64,000 bases of DNA from NCBI GenBank assembly GCA_016234655.1, contig JACRAU010000033.1, positions 62,001 to 126,000 of the forward strand. The letters run 5' to 3'. This document shows, one piece after another, positions 1 to 13,114 of this stretch. The translations under genes and the position numbers were made by a program. The stretch is from Betaproteobacteria bacterium (lineage in GTDB: Bacteria > Pseudomonadota > Gammaproteobacteria > Burkholderiales > Thiobacillaceae). Numbering within the stretch: the first letter of the stretch is position 1; every line of letters starts with the position of its first letter. The notes under the pieces were generated by a model. It made no database searches and was not told where the DNA came from. It saw only the letters and a list, made by a program, of their open reading frames with translations.

Positions 1-1600
1 CCACGAACTCCGCGATGGTCTTGAGGCCGACGACATGACCGACTCGGTTGATCGATTCGACGATGGCGCGGTCGAGCGGATCGTCGATGATGTCGCGGAC
101 GAAGGTGCCGTCGATCTTGAGATAATCGACCGGGATGGTCTTCAGGTAGGAGAACGAACTGAGGCCCGCGCCGAAGTCGTCCAGGGCGAAGGCGCAGCCC
201 TCCGCGCGGATGCCTTGCATGAAACTGACCGCCCGGCCCAGGTTGCCGATGGCGGCCGTTTCGGTGACCTCGAAGCAAAGCATGCTCGGGGGGACCTCCG
301 ACCTGCGTAACTCGTCGCGCAGGAAGTCGTAGAAGCCATCGTCGTTGATGGTCATGCCGGAGAGGTTGATGAAGACGCGCCGCACCGCACCGTCGAAGCG
401 CGCGCGCTTTTGCGCCAGCGAGGACAGGAAGCGGCGGATGACCCAACGATCTAGGGCGGGGGCCAGGTTGTAGCGCTCGGCCGCCGGCAGGAAGGCGCCC
501 GGGCTGGTGATCTGGCCGTTCTCGTCGAGCATGCGGACCAGCAACTCGCAGTTGGCGCCGTCATCGCCGTTCGCTTGCAGCGGCACGATGTTCTGGCGAT
601 ACAGGACGAAGCGGTCATGCTCCAGCGCCCACTGGAGGCGCGAGACCCAGTGCATCTCGACGCGGCGGCGCTGCAAGTCGGCATCGTCCTCGGTATAGAC
701 ATGGATGCGGTTGCGGCCGAGGTCCTTGGCGGCATAGCAGGCGATGTCCGCGTTGCGCATCAATTCGTCGACGCCGGTGCTGTGCGCGCCGATCGGGGCG
801 ACCCCGATGCTGCCGCCGATGGCGTAGACCTTGCCGTCCCAGTTGAAGCGGAAACCTTGGATGGCCGCCAGCAGCTGCTCCGCCAGTTGCACGGCCCGCT
901 CCGGCGGGCAGTTCTCCAGCAGCAGGCCGAACTCGTCGCCACCCAGCCGGGCCAGGGTGTCGTGCTCGCGCACCTGGCTCTGCATCAGGGCGGCCAGCTG
1001 CTTGAGCAGCTCGTCGCCGGCGAGATGGCCGCAGGTGTCGTTCACGACCTTGAACTGGTCCAGGTCCAGATAGAGCAGGGCGTGTTCGGTGTTCCAGTCA
1101 TTGGCATTGCACAGGGCCAGGGTCAGCCGCTGCTCGAAGCGGTGGCGGTTCATCAGGCCGGTCAGCGTGTCGTGCTGGGCCAGATGACGAATGGTCTCCT
1201 CCGCCTTGCGGTGCTGGCGCCGGACCGCGGACTCGCGCAACTCCCGCTCGATCGCGGGGGCCAGGCGGGCCAGGTTGCCCTTCATGATGTAGTCGCTGAC
1301 GCCGGCCTTCATCGCGTCGACGGCGGCCCCGTCGTCGATGGTGCCGGACACGATGATCACGGGCACGTCGGCGGCGGTCTGGCGGACCCGGGCCAAGGCC
1401 GCCTCGAAGCCGAAGCCGGGTAGGTTGTGATCGGCGATCACCAGGTCCCAGTCGTCCTGGCACAAGGCCGACTCCAGGCGGTCCGGGGTGTCGACCCGCT
1501 GGACCGTCAGGCTGAAGCCGTTGCGCTGCAATTCGCGCTCCACCAGCAGCGCGTCGTCTTCGGAATCCTCGATCAGCAGGATGCGCAAGACCGGACCCAT
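1..1600 (-). CDS. REC-GGDEF-EAL response regulator, c-di-GMP turnover (partial)
   Basis: The gene starts at 1600 (ATG) and runs off the left edge, so about 533 residues are visible and the end of the EAL domain is missing. Residues 1-120 are a receiver domain with acidic pair E11/D12 and phosphoacceptor D57 (VIADHNLP). A GGDEF domain follows with an intact GGDEF signature and an RxxD inhibitory site (REHD) five residues before it. The EAL domain keeps most c-di-GMP phosphodiesterase residues (FINLSG, FEVTET, DDFGAG, LKIDGTF, IAEFVE), but its signature reads ELLVR instead of EALLR, keeping the metal-binding Glu. Both cyclase and phosphodiesterase activity are therefore possible. Two bases separate it from the upstream response regulator, so it is probably the output of the operon whose kinase starts at 4346. 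Domain assignment is secure; net activity is inference. Confidence 0.9.
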   Translation of the reverse strand, partial: MGPVLRILLIEDSEDDALLVERELQRNGFSLTVQRVDTPDRLESALCQDDWDLVIADHNLPGFGFEAALARVRQTAADVPVIIVSGTIDDGAAVDAMKAGVSDYIMKGNLARLAPAIERELRESAVRRQHRKAEETIRHLAQHDTLTGLMNRHRFEQRLTLALCNANDWNTEHALLYLDLDQFKVVNDTCGHLAGDELLKQLAALMQSQVREHDTLARLGGDEFGLLLENCPPERAVQLAEQLLAAIQGFRFNWDGKVYAIGGSIGVAPIGAHSTGVDELMRNADIACYAAKDLGRNRIHVYTEDDADLQRRRVEMHWVSRLQWALEHDRFVLYRQNIVPLQANGDDGANCELLVRMLDENGQITSPGAFLPAAERYNLAPALDRWVIRRFLSSLAQKRARFDGAVRRVFINLSGMTINDDGFYDFLRDELRRSEVPPSMLCFEVTETAAIGNLGRAVSFMQGIRAEGCAFALDDFGAGLSSFSYLKTIPVDYLKIDGTFVRDIIDDPLDRAIVESINRVGHVVGLKTIAEFV

Positions 1601-1602
1601 GG

Positions 1603-2055
1603 TCAGGGTCGAATGCTTGGTGGCGGTTCGTTCAACAACAGCCAGTACATGCCGAGCTGGCGGACCGCTTCGATGAACTGGTCGAACTCCACCGGCTTGC
1701 GGATATAGCTGTTGGTGCGCAATTCGTAGCCGGCGGTGATGTCGTTGTCTTCGTTCGAGGTGGTGAGGATGACCACGGGCAACAGCTTGGTCCGCTCGTC
1801 TTCGCGGATGCGGCGCAAGACCTCCAGGCCGTCGATTTTAGGCAGCTTGAGATCGAGCAGCACCACCTGCGGTTGGACGCCGAGGTCGCGGCCGGCATAG
1901 CCGCCGGTGCCGAACAAGTAGTCCAAGGCCTCGACGCCGTCGCGGGCGACCACGACCTCGTTGAGGATGTTGCATTTTTTCAGGGCGCGCAGGGTGAGAA
2001 TCTCGTCGTCCGGGTTGTCCTCGACCAGCAGGATGATCTTGTCCGATGGTTGCAT
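1603..2055 (-). CDS. Rcp1-type single-domain response regulator
   Basis: This 150-residue protein is a stand-alone receiver domain. It has the acidic pocket (VEDNPDDE), phosphoacceptor D68 in LLDLKLP, the switch Thr in ILTTS and the conserved Lys in YIRKP. The N-terminal DNPDDE and the long insert before LLDLKLP are typical of the Rcp1 family that partners phytochrome-like histidine kinases. ATG 2055 is chosen because it begins exactly at the receiver fold; a longer upstream reading would overlap the kinase gene out of frame. It lies between the PAS kinase (ends 2115) and the REC-GGDEF-EAL gene, so it probably shuttles phosphate in that pathway. It has no output domain. Confidence 0.92.
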   Translation of the reverse strand: MQPSDKIILLVEDNPDDEILTLRALKKCNILNEVVVARDGVEALDYLFGTGGYAGRDLGVQPQVVLLDLKLPKIDGLEVLRRIREDERTKLLPVVILTTSNEDNDITAGYELRTNSYIRKPVEFDQFIEAVRQLGMYWLLLNEPPPSIRP

Positions 2056-2114
2056 CTCGTCTCCGGTCTCGTCCGTTATTCTATTGCGATCGGGCCTATA
2101 CAAAACCCGGTCGA

Positions 2115-4346
2115 TTATAGGGATATTTTGGCCGGCGCGGCCAGGGTGAAATAGACTACCGCGCCTTGGCCCGGCTGCGACTCGGCCCAGGCCCGGCCGC
2201 CATGCCGGTGCACGACGCGTTGGACCGTCGCCAGGCCGATGCCGGTGCCCTCGAATTCGCTGGGGTGGTGCAGGCGCTGGAAGGCGCCGAACAGCTTGTC
2301 GGCATATTGCATGTCGAAACCGACGCCGTTGTCGCGGACGAAAAAGATGTCCTCGCCGTCCTGGCGGGTTCGGCCGAACTCGATCCGGGCCGCTTCTTGT
2401 TTGCCGGTGTATTTCCAGGCATTGCCCAACAGATTCTCCAGCACGACCCGCAGCAGGCCGGGGTCGCACTCGGCCTCCAGGTCGTCCTGCACCTGCACCG
2501 TCACTTGCCGGTCCGGCCGGCCCTCGCGCAAGTGGCCGAGGATATCCCGGGCCAGGGTGGACAGGTCCACCGGGGCCGCTTGCAGCGGCGCCCGGCTGAC
2601 CCGGGACAGCCGGAGCAGGTCGTCGATGATCTGGCCCATGCGCTGGGCCGCGGCGCGGACCCGCCGGAGGTAATCGCGGCCGGTGGCGTCCAGCTTGTCG
2701 CCGTAGTCCTCGCTCAACGCCTGGCTGAAACCGTCGATGCCGCGCAAGGGCCCGCGCAGGTCGTGGGAGACGGAATAGGCGAACGACTCCAGTTCCCGGT
2801 TGACGGTATTGAGCGCGGCCGTGCGGTTTGCCACCATGTCCTCCAGGTGCAGCCGGTAGCGCTGCAATTCCGCCTCGGCCTGCTTGATGTCGGTGATGTC
2901 CTGCACCGTGCCGAGCGAGCGGATCGGCTTGCCGTTGTCATCGTAGTAGGTCTCGCAGATCTCGCGCACGTACTTGATTCGGCCGTCCCGCATCAGCAGG
3001 CGATGGTCGAGGTCATAGGGTGCGTGGTCGCGCACCGAGTCGGCATAGGCCTGATTGACCAAGGCGCGGTCATCGGGGTGGATGCTATCGACGAAGGCCT
3101 CGTAGGAGGCGGCAAACCGGCCGGGGTCGAGCTCGAAGATGCGATAGACCTCGTCCGACCAGGCCAGCTTGCCGGTCGTCAGGTCGAGCTCCCAGCTGCC
3201 CATGTGGGTGATGCGTTGCGCCTCGGCTAGCCGTGCCTCGCTCAGGCGGACGGCCGCCTCGTCCTGCCGGCGTTTGCTGATGTCCAGGAAGGTGACCACG
3301 GCCCCCATCAGTTCGCCGTCGCGGAACATCGGGTGCGACCAGTATTCCACCGGAAAACTGCTGCCGTCCCGGCGCCAATACACCTCGTCGTCGGCGTGCA
3401 TGGCGGCGCCCTCGGCGGCGGATTGGCGCACGCGGCAGTCCGCCTGAGGATAGGGCCGGCCATCGACGCGGCTGTGATGGATCAGTTCGTGCAGGTTCTG
3501 GCCGAGCAGATCTTCCTCGTGTTCATAGCCCAGCATGCGCAGGCAGGCGGGGTTGACGAAGGTGCAGCGGCCGTGGGTGTTCACCCCGTAGATGCCCTCC
3601 TCGGTGGAGTCCAGCAGTAGGCGGATGCGCGCCTCGCTTTCGCGCAACACGGCCAGGCTGGCGCGATTGACCGCCTGCATGCCGTTGATGGCCGCGACCA
3701 GATCGTCCAACTCGTCCGGCTCGGCTCGTGTCCGACGCAGCAGGCGCAGGGGGTCGGCCGGTCGGCTCAGGTCGAGGCCGTGCACGTATTCGGCCACCGC
3801 CAGCAGGTGGCGCGTCAGCAGGCGATGCAGCAACACGAAGGCGAAGCCGGCCAGCAGGAAAATGGTCGCGGCGGTATTGGCCAGGATGGAGGCCGCCCGA
3901 TCCTTTAGTTCAGCGAGTATCGGGTCCAGGCCGGCTGCGACGACCAGGGTGCCGACTTGGTAGGGCTTGCCGAGATGGGTGTAGACCATGGGGTAGCGCC
4001 GTTCGATCGACGCCCGCGATAGCCGCTGTCCGGCCTCGGCCGCGACGCGCTTGCCATCGAGCACGGCGGCGTATTCGATATGCGTTTGCCAGACGATGCC
4101 GCGCAGCAGCAAGTCCACGTCTTTTTGATTGGTCGCCCAGGTCGATTGGGTTAGGGAGGCCAGGTGCACCCTCCGCACGGCGTCGAGTTGGAGCTCGAGG
4201 GCATCGAGATCGCCGCGGTATTCGCGATAGAGCTGGGCCGTGGTCAACACCAGGGTGACGGCCGCGCTGAACAGGGCGAGGCCGAGGATCAGCCGCCGCG
4301 CCAGGGGGGAGCGCAGGGTGCGTCGCAATTGGCCGAGTCGGTTCAC
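2115..4346 (-). CDS. membrane PAS sensor histidine kinase
   Basis: The protein has 743 residues with a GTG start at 4346 that overlaps the stop of the upstream binding-protein gene (GTGA), implying translational coupling. An N-terminal membrane segment (about residues 18-40), a periplasmic loop of roughly 120 residues and a second membrane segment (about 165-185) precede a HAMP-like linker. Two PAS domains follow (first ending in [10 protein letters not shown], second in GTVQDITDI with PAC). The HisKA box is [10 protein letters not shown] with phosphorylated H528. The ATPase domain shows the N box ([10 protein letters not shown]), DNGVGF and GTGIGL. The HisKA/HATPase part resembles phytochrome-type kinases, fitting the Rcp1-like regulator next door. 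The co-transcribed binding protein probably delivers a ligand signal to the periplasmic loop; that is inference. Confidence 0.93.
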   Translation of the reverse strand: MNRLGQLRRTLRSPLARRLILGLALFSAAVTLVLTTAQLYREYRGDLDALELQLDAVRRVHLASLTQSTWATNQKDVDLLLRGIVWQTHIEYAAVLDGKRVAAEAGQRLSRASIERRYPMVYTHLGKPYQVGTLVVAAGLDPILAELKDRAASILANTAATIFLLAGFAFVLLHRLLTRHLLAVAEYVHGLDLSRPADPLRLLRRTRAEPDELDDLVAAINGMQAVNRASLAVLRESEARIRLLLDSTEEGIYGVNTHGRCTFVNPACLRMLGYEHEEDLLGQNLHELIHHSRVDGRPYPQADCRVRQSAAEGAAMHADDEVYWRRDGSSFPVEYWSHPMFRDGELMGAVVTFLDISKRRQDEAAVRLSEARLAEAQRITHMGSWELDLTTGKLAWSDEVYRIFELDPGRFAASYEAFVDSIHPDDRALVNQAYADSVRDHAPYDLDHRLLMRDGRIKYVREICETYYDDNGKPIRSLGTVQDITDIKQAEAELQRYRLHLEDMVANRTAALNTVNRELESFAYSVSHDLRGPLRGIDGFSQALSEDYGDKLDATGRDYLRRVRAAAQRMGQIIDDLLRLSRVSRAPLQAAPVDLSTLARDILGHLREGRPDRQVTVQVQDDLEAECDPGLLRVVLENLLGNAWKYTGKQEAARIEFGRTRQDGEDIFFVRDNGVGFDMQYADKLFGAFQRLHHPSEFEGTGIGLATVQRVVHRHGGRAWAESQPGQGAVVYFTLAAPAKISL

Positions 4347-5116
4347 CGGGTGGGCGTATCGATATAGGGCAGCAGCGTCCGGCGATAGGCCTGCTGGTAG
4401 AAGCCCTCCTGCTTGAGAGCACGCAGGGCCTCTGCCAGTTTCGGCGCCAGCGCGGCATGGCGTTTGTGCAGGTAGATGAACATCTCGCGCGTCGCGAGCG
4501 GCGGCTGGTGGGTCCGGATACCTTGCAGGCCCCGGGCCTTGATCAGGGCCAAGCCGAGCCAGCGTTCGTAGAGGACGGTATCCACCCGGCCGGCATCTAG
4601 CAGGCGGAACAGCTGCTCGTCGTCGACGGCGGTGGTGACATGGGCGGCCCCGGCTAGCTGTTGCTCGTAGATCTTCCAGCCCTTGATATGGCCGACGGCG
4701 CGGCTGCGGATCGCCGGCCAATCCATGGCCAGCGCGGGATCCTTGCTGAAGGCCACGAACTCCCAATCCATGAGCTTTTCCGGCACCCGGATCAGGTTCG
4801 GGTATTGCGTGTCGAGGCCGGCGATGCGGACCATGTCGCCGTCCTCGATGCCGGCATTGGCGTTGAGCAGGCCGCGCTCGGGTGGCAGCACGATCAGGCG
4901 CAGTTCGGTGCCGATTCGGCGGAAGGCCTCGGTCGCGATCAGGTCGGCGTAGCCGGTGTGGGCGTCGGTGCTGTATGGGGGCTTGTTGGTGTTGTTGAGC
5001 ACCAAGACCCGGGGGACGGCCCAGGCCGGGAGACTCAGGAGCAGGCCGAGGCCCAGCGCGCCACGCACCAGCGCGCGCCGACTTAGCCGACAGGCCGTTT
5101 GCTTGTCGAAAAACAT
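4343..5116 (-). CDS. family 3 periplasmic solute-binding protein, probable sensor partner
   Basis: The product has 257 residues. ATG 5116 is chosen for its Shine-Dalgarno GGAGG seven bases upstream and the signal peptide that follows. The signal contains SRRALVRG before a hydrophobic stretch ending AWA, resembling a twin-arginine signal, although Sec export is also possible. The mature part resembles SBP_bac_3 amino-acid/polyamine-type binding proteins (a PPYST start and a C-terminal AEALRALKQEG helix). No ABC permease or ATPase gene is adjacent. Instead the stop overlaps the start of a histidine kinase gene, which suggests the protein presents a ligand to the kinase rather than feeding a transporter. 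The ligand is unknown. Confidence 0.85.
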   Translation of the reverse strand: MFFDKQTACRLSRRALVRGALGLGLLLSLPAWAVPRVLVLNNTNKPPYSTDAHTGYADLIATEAFRRIGTELRLIVLPPERGLLNANAGIEDGDMVRIAGLDTQYPNLIRVPEKLMDWEFVAFSKDPALAMDWPAIRSRAVGHIKGWKIYEQQLAGAAHVTTAVDDEQLFRLLDAGRVDTVLYERWLGLALIKARGLQGIRTHQPPLATREMFIYLHKRHAALAPKLAEALRALKQEGFYQQAYRRTLLPYIDTPTR

Positions 5117-5218
5117 GCGTCGCCTCCGATTTCGGCGGGCCTCGGTCGGACCTGTCGCCACTTGGATCGGGGCATGATGACACCAATCGCCCTGGGCGAT
5201 CAATGGATGCGACGAGGG

Positions 5219-6655
<1,437 letters not shown>

Positions 6656-6657
6656 AG

Positions 6658-8112
<1,455 letters not shown>

Positions 8113-8130
8113 GGCTGTGTGGGTGGGCGG

Positions 8131-8181
8131 TGTGGGGGCGGCGCTGCGACAGGCATTCGCGGCGAGGACGCCGCTCCCACA
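8131..8181. repeat. REP-like palindrome between gatC and gatA
   Basis: The outer arms 8131-8143 and 8169-8181 are complementary over 13 positions with one mismatch. An inner perfect hairpin (GCGGCG/CGCCGC) sits within the right half. Read on the minus strand it begins TGTGGGAGCGGCGTCC, a wording common in dispersed REP elements. It may fold in the gatCAB transcript and adjust gatA expression or RNA stability; only the palindrome itself is observed. Confidence 0.7.
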
Positions 8182-8187
8182 GTCGAT

Positions 8188-8475
8188 TTATTCGATCACC
8201 TTGGGCACCAGGTAGAGGCCGGCCTCGGTCTGCGGGGCGATGGCCTGGAAGGCCTCGCGCCGGTTGGGCTCGGTCACGGCATCCTCGCGCAGGCGCTGGT
8301 AGACCTCTTGGGCATGGGCCATGGGCGCGACGCCGCCGGTGTCGACCGCCTGCATCTGCTCGATCAGCTTGAAGATGCCGTTCAACTGCTCGCCGGTCTG
8401 CGCGGCTTCGGTCTCGCTCACGCGGATGCGGGCCAAACGGGCGATGCGCTGGATGTCTTCGAGGGACAAGGACAT
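8188..8475 (-). CDS. gatC: Asp-tRNA(Asn)/Glu-tRNA(Gln) amidotransferase subunit C
   Basis: This 95-residue subunit matches GatC in length and in the opening pattern L-x-x-I-x-x-I-A-x-L-A-R-I. It wraps around the GatA/GatB interface and stabilises the amidotransferase. The C-terminus ([10 protein letters not shown]) is the usual GatC ending. It is the first gene of the gatCAB operon and is divergent from mreB; only 83 bp separate the two starts, so that gap must hold both promoters. Confidence 0.96.
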   Translation of the reverse strand: MSLSLEDIQRIARLARIRVSETEAAQTGEQLNGIFKLIEQMQAVDTGGVAPMAHAQEVYQRLREDAVTEPNRREAFQAIAPQTEAGLYLVPKVIE

Positions 8476-8552
8476 GATGCTAGGGTCTTATGGCAAAAAC
8501 CCAGGTAGGGTATCATATCGGTCAATTTTCTGACCTGCCGGATAAGGCTTAG

Positions 8553-9599
<1,047 letters not shown>

Positions 9600-9688
9600 G
9601 GTGCCGCTGAACCGCGTCGGACCTCTTTCCCGCCCACACGACCGACCGCTCGCCGGCCGGCGGTGCCGGTGTCTCCCTGAAATTTCCC

Positions 9689-9716
9689 ACACGCCGCCTC
9701 GCGGCGTGTTTTGTTG
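9689..9716 (+). terminator. intrinsic terminator or attenuator between mreB and mreC
   Basis: A perfect 9-bp stem (9689-9697 with 9701-9709) with a 3-nt loop is followed by TTTTGTTG. It lies 89 bp after the mreB stop and 17 bp before mreC. Because mreC-mreD-mrdA-mrdB follow closely, partial termination that sets a high mreB:mreCD ratio is a reasonable reading. Confidence 0.75.
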
Positions 9717-9732
9717 TAGAGCCGATTAGTCC

Positions 9733-10575
9733 ATGTCTCCCGCCACCCAAGCGCCGCTGTTCGTCAGAGAGATGGGGCTGGCCACGCGCTTCGGGCTCTA
9801 TCTGCTGATCTGTCTCGTCTTGATGGCGATGGATGCGCGTTACGGCGCGATGAGCATCGCGCGCTCCGGTTTCAATGCGGTCATCCACCCGGCCCAGCAG
9901 GTCCTGATCTGGCCGTTCGAATTCCTGCGTGACGCCGGCGGTTTCTTCGCCGTGCATAACGATCTGGTGCGCGAGCGCGACCGTCTGCTGCGGGAGCGCG
10001 GCGAGCTGCAAGCGCGTTTGCAGGAATACCAGGCCCTGCAAGGCGAAAACGAGCGCTTGCACACCCTGGCCGGCCTGCCGTCGGAGCCGGGCCTCACGCG
10101 GGTGCCGGCCGAGATCATCCGCGCCGACCAGGATCCGTTCACGCGCAAGGTCATCGTCAATCGCGGCAGCCTGCACGGCGTGATCGCCGGCCGGCCGGTG
10201 ATCGACGAGGCCGGCCTGATCGGCCAGGTCACCCAGGTCTTCCCGGCCTCTGCCGAGGTCACCTTGCTGACCGACCGCAACCAATCGGCGCCGGTGCAGG
10301 CCAAGCGCAACGGCATGCGCATCCTGGTCTCGGGCATGGGCAACGACAGCCTGCTGGAGGTGCGCTATCTCGACTTGCACGCCGACCTCAAGCCGGGCGA
10401 CATCTTGCTCAGTTCGGGCCTCGACGGCGTGTATCCGGCCGGCATTCCGGTCGCCCGCGTGTTGCAGATCGAGTTGCCGCGCCATAACCCCTTCGCCCGC
10501 GCGATCTGCCAGCCGCTGGGCGGCATCGGCCAGCATCGCCATGTCGTGATCCTGATGCCGGAGAAACGCCAGTGA
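9733..10575 (+). CDS. mreC: rod shape-determining protein MreC
   Basis: This 280-residue bitopic inner-membrane protein has one N-terminal transmembrane helix (about residues 19-37), a coiled coil (about 70-105, rich in R-E-R-D repeats) and two periplasmic beta domains. Family motifs include VNRGSLHGV, GLIGQV, TLLTDRN and LLSSGLDGVYPAGIPV. MreC scaffolds the elongasome in the periplasm and activates PBP2-RodA. Its stop overlaps the GTG start of mreD by four bases. Confidence 0.96.
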   Translation: MSPATQAPLFVREMGLATRFGLYLLICLVLMAMDARYGAMSIARSGFNAVIHPAQQVLIWPFEFLRDAGGFFAVHNDLVRERDRLLRERGELQARLQEYQALQGENERLHTLAGLPSEPGLTRVPAEIIRADQDPFTRKVIVNRGSLHGVIAGRPVIDEAGLIGQVTQVFPASAEVTLLTDRNQSAPVQAKRNGMRILVSGMGNDSLLEVRYLDLHADLKPGDILLSSGLDGVYPAGIPVARVLQIELPRHNPFARAICQPLGGIGQHRHVVILMPEKRQ

Positions 10576-11135
10576 ACGTGATCGGCAAATCCCTAGGCAA
10601 CGGCACCAAGCCGCTGATCCCGCAAGGCGAGGAGCTGGCACGCCCGCCGACGCGGCCGATGGTGCTCGCCAGTTTGGCCGCGGCCTTCATGCTCACCTTG
10701 CTGCCCTGGCCGGAGGCGGCCCTGTGGCTGGTGCCGGATTTCGGCCTGCTCGTGCTGCTGTACTGGAATATCCACGCGCCGCGCCTGGCGGCCTTGGGCG
10801 TGGCCTTCGCGCTCGGCCTGGCGATGGACGCCAGCCACGGCCTGCTGTTCGGCTTGCATGCCTTGTCGTATTGCGTGGCGACCTTCCTGGTGCTGATGCT
10901 GCGCCGGCGTCTGGAGTTCTTTACGCTCAAAGGCCAGGCCGCCCATCTGGCGCCCTTGTTCCCGCTGCAAAAGGCCTTGGTTTTGCTGTTGGGCCTGGCC
11001 TATGGCCAAGGCCAGGCGGACTGGCGCTTTCTGGCGGCGGGCATCGTCACCGCCGCCTTGTGGGTGCCGGCGTGCATGGTGATGGATCGCCTGACCGGCC
11101 GGCCCGCTCGACTCGATAAGGTGGCCGGCGGCTGA
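10572..11135 (+). CDS. mreD: rod shape-determining membrane protein MreD
   Basis: This 187-residue polytopic protein has about five membrane segments after a basic N-terminus. The pattern PDFGLLVLLYW and the GLAMDASHGLLFGLHAL segment are characteristic of MreD. The GTG start at 10572 overlaps the mreC stop and the stop overlaps the mrdA ATG, so translation of the cluster is coupled. It works with MreC in the elongasome. Confidence 0.94.
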   Translation: MNVIGKSLGNGTKPLIPQGEELARPPTRPMVLASLAAAFMLTLLPWPEAALWLVPDFGLLVLLYWNIHAPRLAALGVAFALGLAMDASHGLLFGLHALSYCVATFLVLMLRRRLEFFTLKGQAAHLAPLFPLQKALVLLLGLAYGQGQADWRFLAAGIVTAALWVPACMVMDRLTGRPARLDKVAGG

Positions 11136-13114
11136 TGGCCACGTTCTTGCGGATGGCCAATCCGGAAGAGGAGCTGCGCCGCTATGCCTTTCGGATCAAG
11201 GTGGCGAGCGGCGTCGTCGCCGTCGCCTTCTTCCTGCTGTTCATCCGCTTCATCTGGTTGCAGCTGGTCGAGTTCGACCGCTACCACGCCCTGGCCGAGA
11301 GCAACCGCATCACCTTGACGCCGACGCCGCCGGCGCGCGGCATCATCTACGACCGCAACGGCCTGGTGCTGGCGCACAACTTCGCCGCCTACACGCTGGA
11401 GATCACGCCGAACAAGGCCGGCCGCTTGAACGACACGATCGACCGCCTGTCGAGCGTTGTCCAACTCGACGCCGGCGACCGCAAGCGCTTCAAGAAGCTG
11501 CTGACCGAGAGCAAGAATTTCGAGACCCTGCCGATCAAGATGCGCCTGTCCGAGGAAGAGGTCGCCCGCTTCGCGGTCAACAGCTTCCGCTTCCCCGGCG
11601 TCGAGGTGAAGGCCCGCCTGTTCCGGCAATATCCGATGGGCGATGCCTTCTCGCACGTGATCGGTTACATCGGCCGGATCAACCAAAAGGACGACGAACG
11701 TATCAAGGCGGGTCCCCAAGCCGCCAATTACCGGGGCACCGACCATATCGGCAAGCTGGGCGTGGAGGAGAGCTACGAGCACCTGCTGCACGGCCTCACC
11801 GGCGTGGCCCAGGTCGAGACCGATTCCGGCGGCCGCGCGGTGCGCGTGCTGTCGCAAACGCCGCCGGTGGCCGGCAGCAACGTGTACCTGCACCTCGACG
11901 CCAAGTTGCAGGACATCGCGACCAAGGTGTTCGGCCCCTATCGCGGCGCCCTGGTCGCGCTCGATCCGCGCAACGGCGGCGTGCTCGCGCTGGTATCCAA
12001 GCCCGGCTTCGACCCCAACCTGTTCGTCGACGGCATCGATTCGGCCAACTGGAAGGCGCTGAACGAATCGCTGGACAAGCCCTTGATCAACCGCGCCCTG
12101 CGCGGCATCTATCCGCCCGGCTCCACCTTCAAGCCGTTCATGGCCCTGGCCGGGCTGGAGATGGGCTATCGCAAGCCGGGCGACGTGATCTCCGACCCCG
12201 GCTACTACTCGCTGCCGGGCAGCAGCCACCGCTACCGCGACTGGAAGAAAGAGGGCCACGGCATCGTCGACCTGAAGAAGTCGGTCACCATCTCCTGCGA
12301 TACCTACTACTACCGGCTGGCCAACGACATGGGCATCGCCAACCTGCATCGTTACCTGTCGCAGTTCGGCTTCGGCCGCAAGAGCGGCATCGACCTGGAC
12401 GGCGAGGTCGGCGGCCTGCTGCCCAGCCCGGAATGGAAGCAGCGGCGCTTCAAGCAGCCATGGTATGCCGGCGAGACCGTGATCACCGGCATCGGCCAAG
12501 GCTATATGCTGGCGACCCCGCTGCAATTGGCGGTGGCGACCATGGCCGTCGCCAACAACGGCACGGTCTACCGGCCGCAATTGGTGAGCGCCTGGCGCGA
12601 CACGCTGACCGGCAAGATCACCGAGAACGTGCCGACGGTGATGGACAAGATTCAATTGAATCCGGAATACCTCGCCCTGGTGAGGGAGGCGATGATCGAC
12701 GTGACCCGGCCGGGCGGCACTGCCGCCGTAGCCGGTGCCGGCACGCCGTATCTGTTCGCCGGCAAGACCGGCACCGCGCAGGTGGTCGGCATCAAACAGG
12801 GCGAACGCTACGACGAGCGCCGCATTTCCGCCCGGCTGCGCGACAATGCCTTGTTCATCTCCTTCGCGCCGGCCGACGATCCGAAGATCGTCATCGCGGT
12901 GATGGTGGAGAACGGCGGCCACGGCGGTTCGACGGCGGCGCCGATCGCGCGCAAGGTCACCGATTATTGGCTGCTGGGCAAGATTCCCGACGCCTTGAAG
13001 GAAGACGCGGCCGACGCCGACAGCGAGAATGAAGACGTGCCGCCGGCCGACGAGCATGCCGGGCACGCCGCGCAGGTCGCGCGCGCCGCCCCGGCGGAGA
13101 AACCGAGACGATGA
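11135..13114 (+). CDS. mrdA: peptidoglycan transpeptidase PBP2
   Basis: This 659-residue class B penicillin-binding protein is the elongation-specific transpeptidase. One N-terminal transmembrane helix (about residues 25-45) is followed by the dimerisation domain and a transpeptidase domain. The active-site serine is S330 in PPGSTFKPF, SxN is replaced by SCD (SCDTYYY) as usual for PBP2, and the third motif is KTGTAQ near residue 545. The C-terminus carries an acidic/alanine-rich tail beyond the usual end. ATG 11135 overlaps the mreD stop; an alternative start MANPEEE lies six codons on. It pairs with RodA encoded next. Confidence 0.97.
   Translation: MATFLRMANPEEELRRYAFRIKVASGVVAVAFFLLFIRFIWLQLVEFDRYHALAESNRITLTPTPPARGIIYDRNGLVLAHNFAAYTLEITPNKAGRLNDTIDRLSSVVQLDAGDRKRFKKLLTESKNFETLPIKMRLSEEEVARFAVNSFRFPGVEVKARLFRQYPMGDAFSHVIGYIGRINQKDDERIKAGPQAANYRGTDHIGKLGVEESYEHLLHGLTGVAQVETDSGGRAVRVLSQTPPVAGSNVYLHLDAKLQDIATKVFGPYRGALVALDPRNGGVLALVSKPGFDPNLFVDGIDSANWKALNESLDKPLINRALRGIYPPGSTFKPFMALAGLEMGYRKPGDVISDPGYYSLPGSSHRYRDWKKEGHGIVDLKKSVTISCDTYYYRLANDMGIANLHRYLSQFGFGRKSGIDLDGEVGGLLPSPEWKQRRFKQPWYAGETVITGIGQGYMLATPLQLAVATMAVANNGTVYRPQLVSAWRDTLTGKITENVPTVMDKIQLNPEYLALVREAMIDVTRPGGTAAVAGAGTPYLFAGKTGTAQVVGIKQGERYDERRISARLRDNALFISFAPADDPKIVIAVMVENGGHGGSTAAPIARKVTDYWLLGKIPDALKEDAADADSENEDVPPADEHAGHAAQVARAAPAEKPRR

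Noticed and set aside
11000-13066. Very long open frame antisense to mrdA (688 codons), with similar long antisense frames at 30216-32162 and 45586-47955
   Set aside because: High GC and codon bias of the real genes keep the opposite frame open; the translations are low-complexity and match no family, while the sense frames are clear housekeeping genes.
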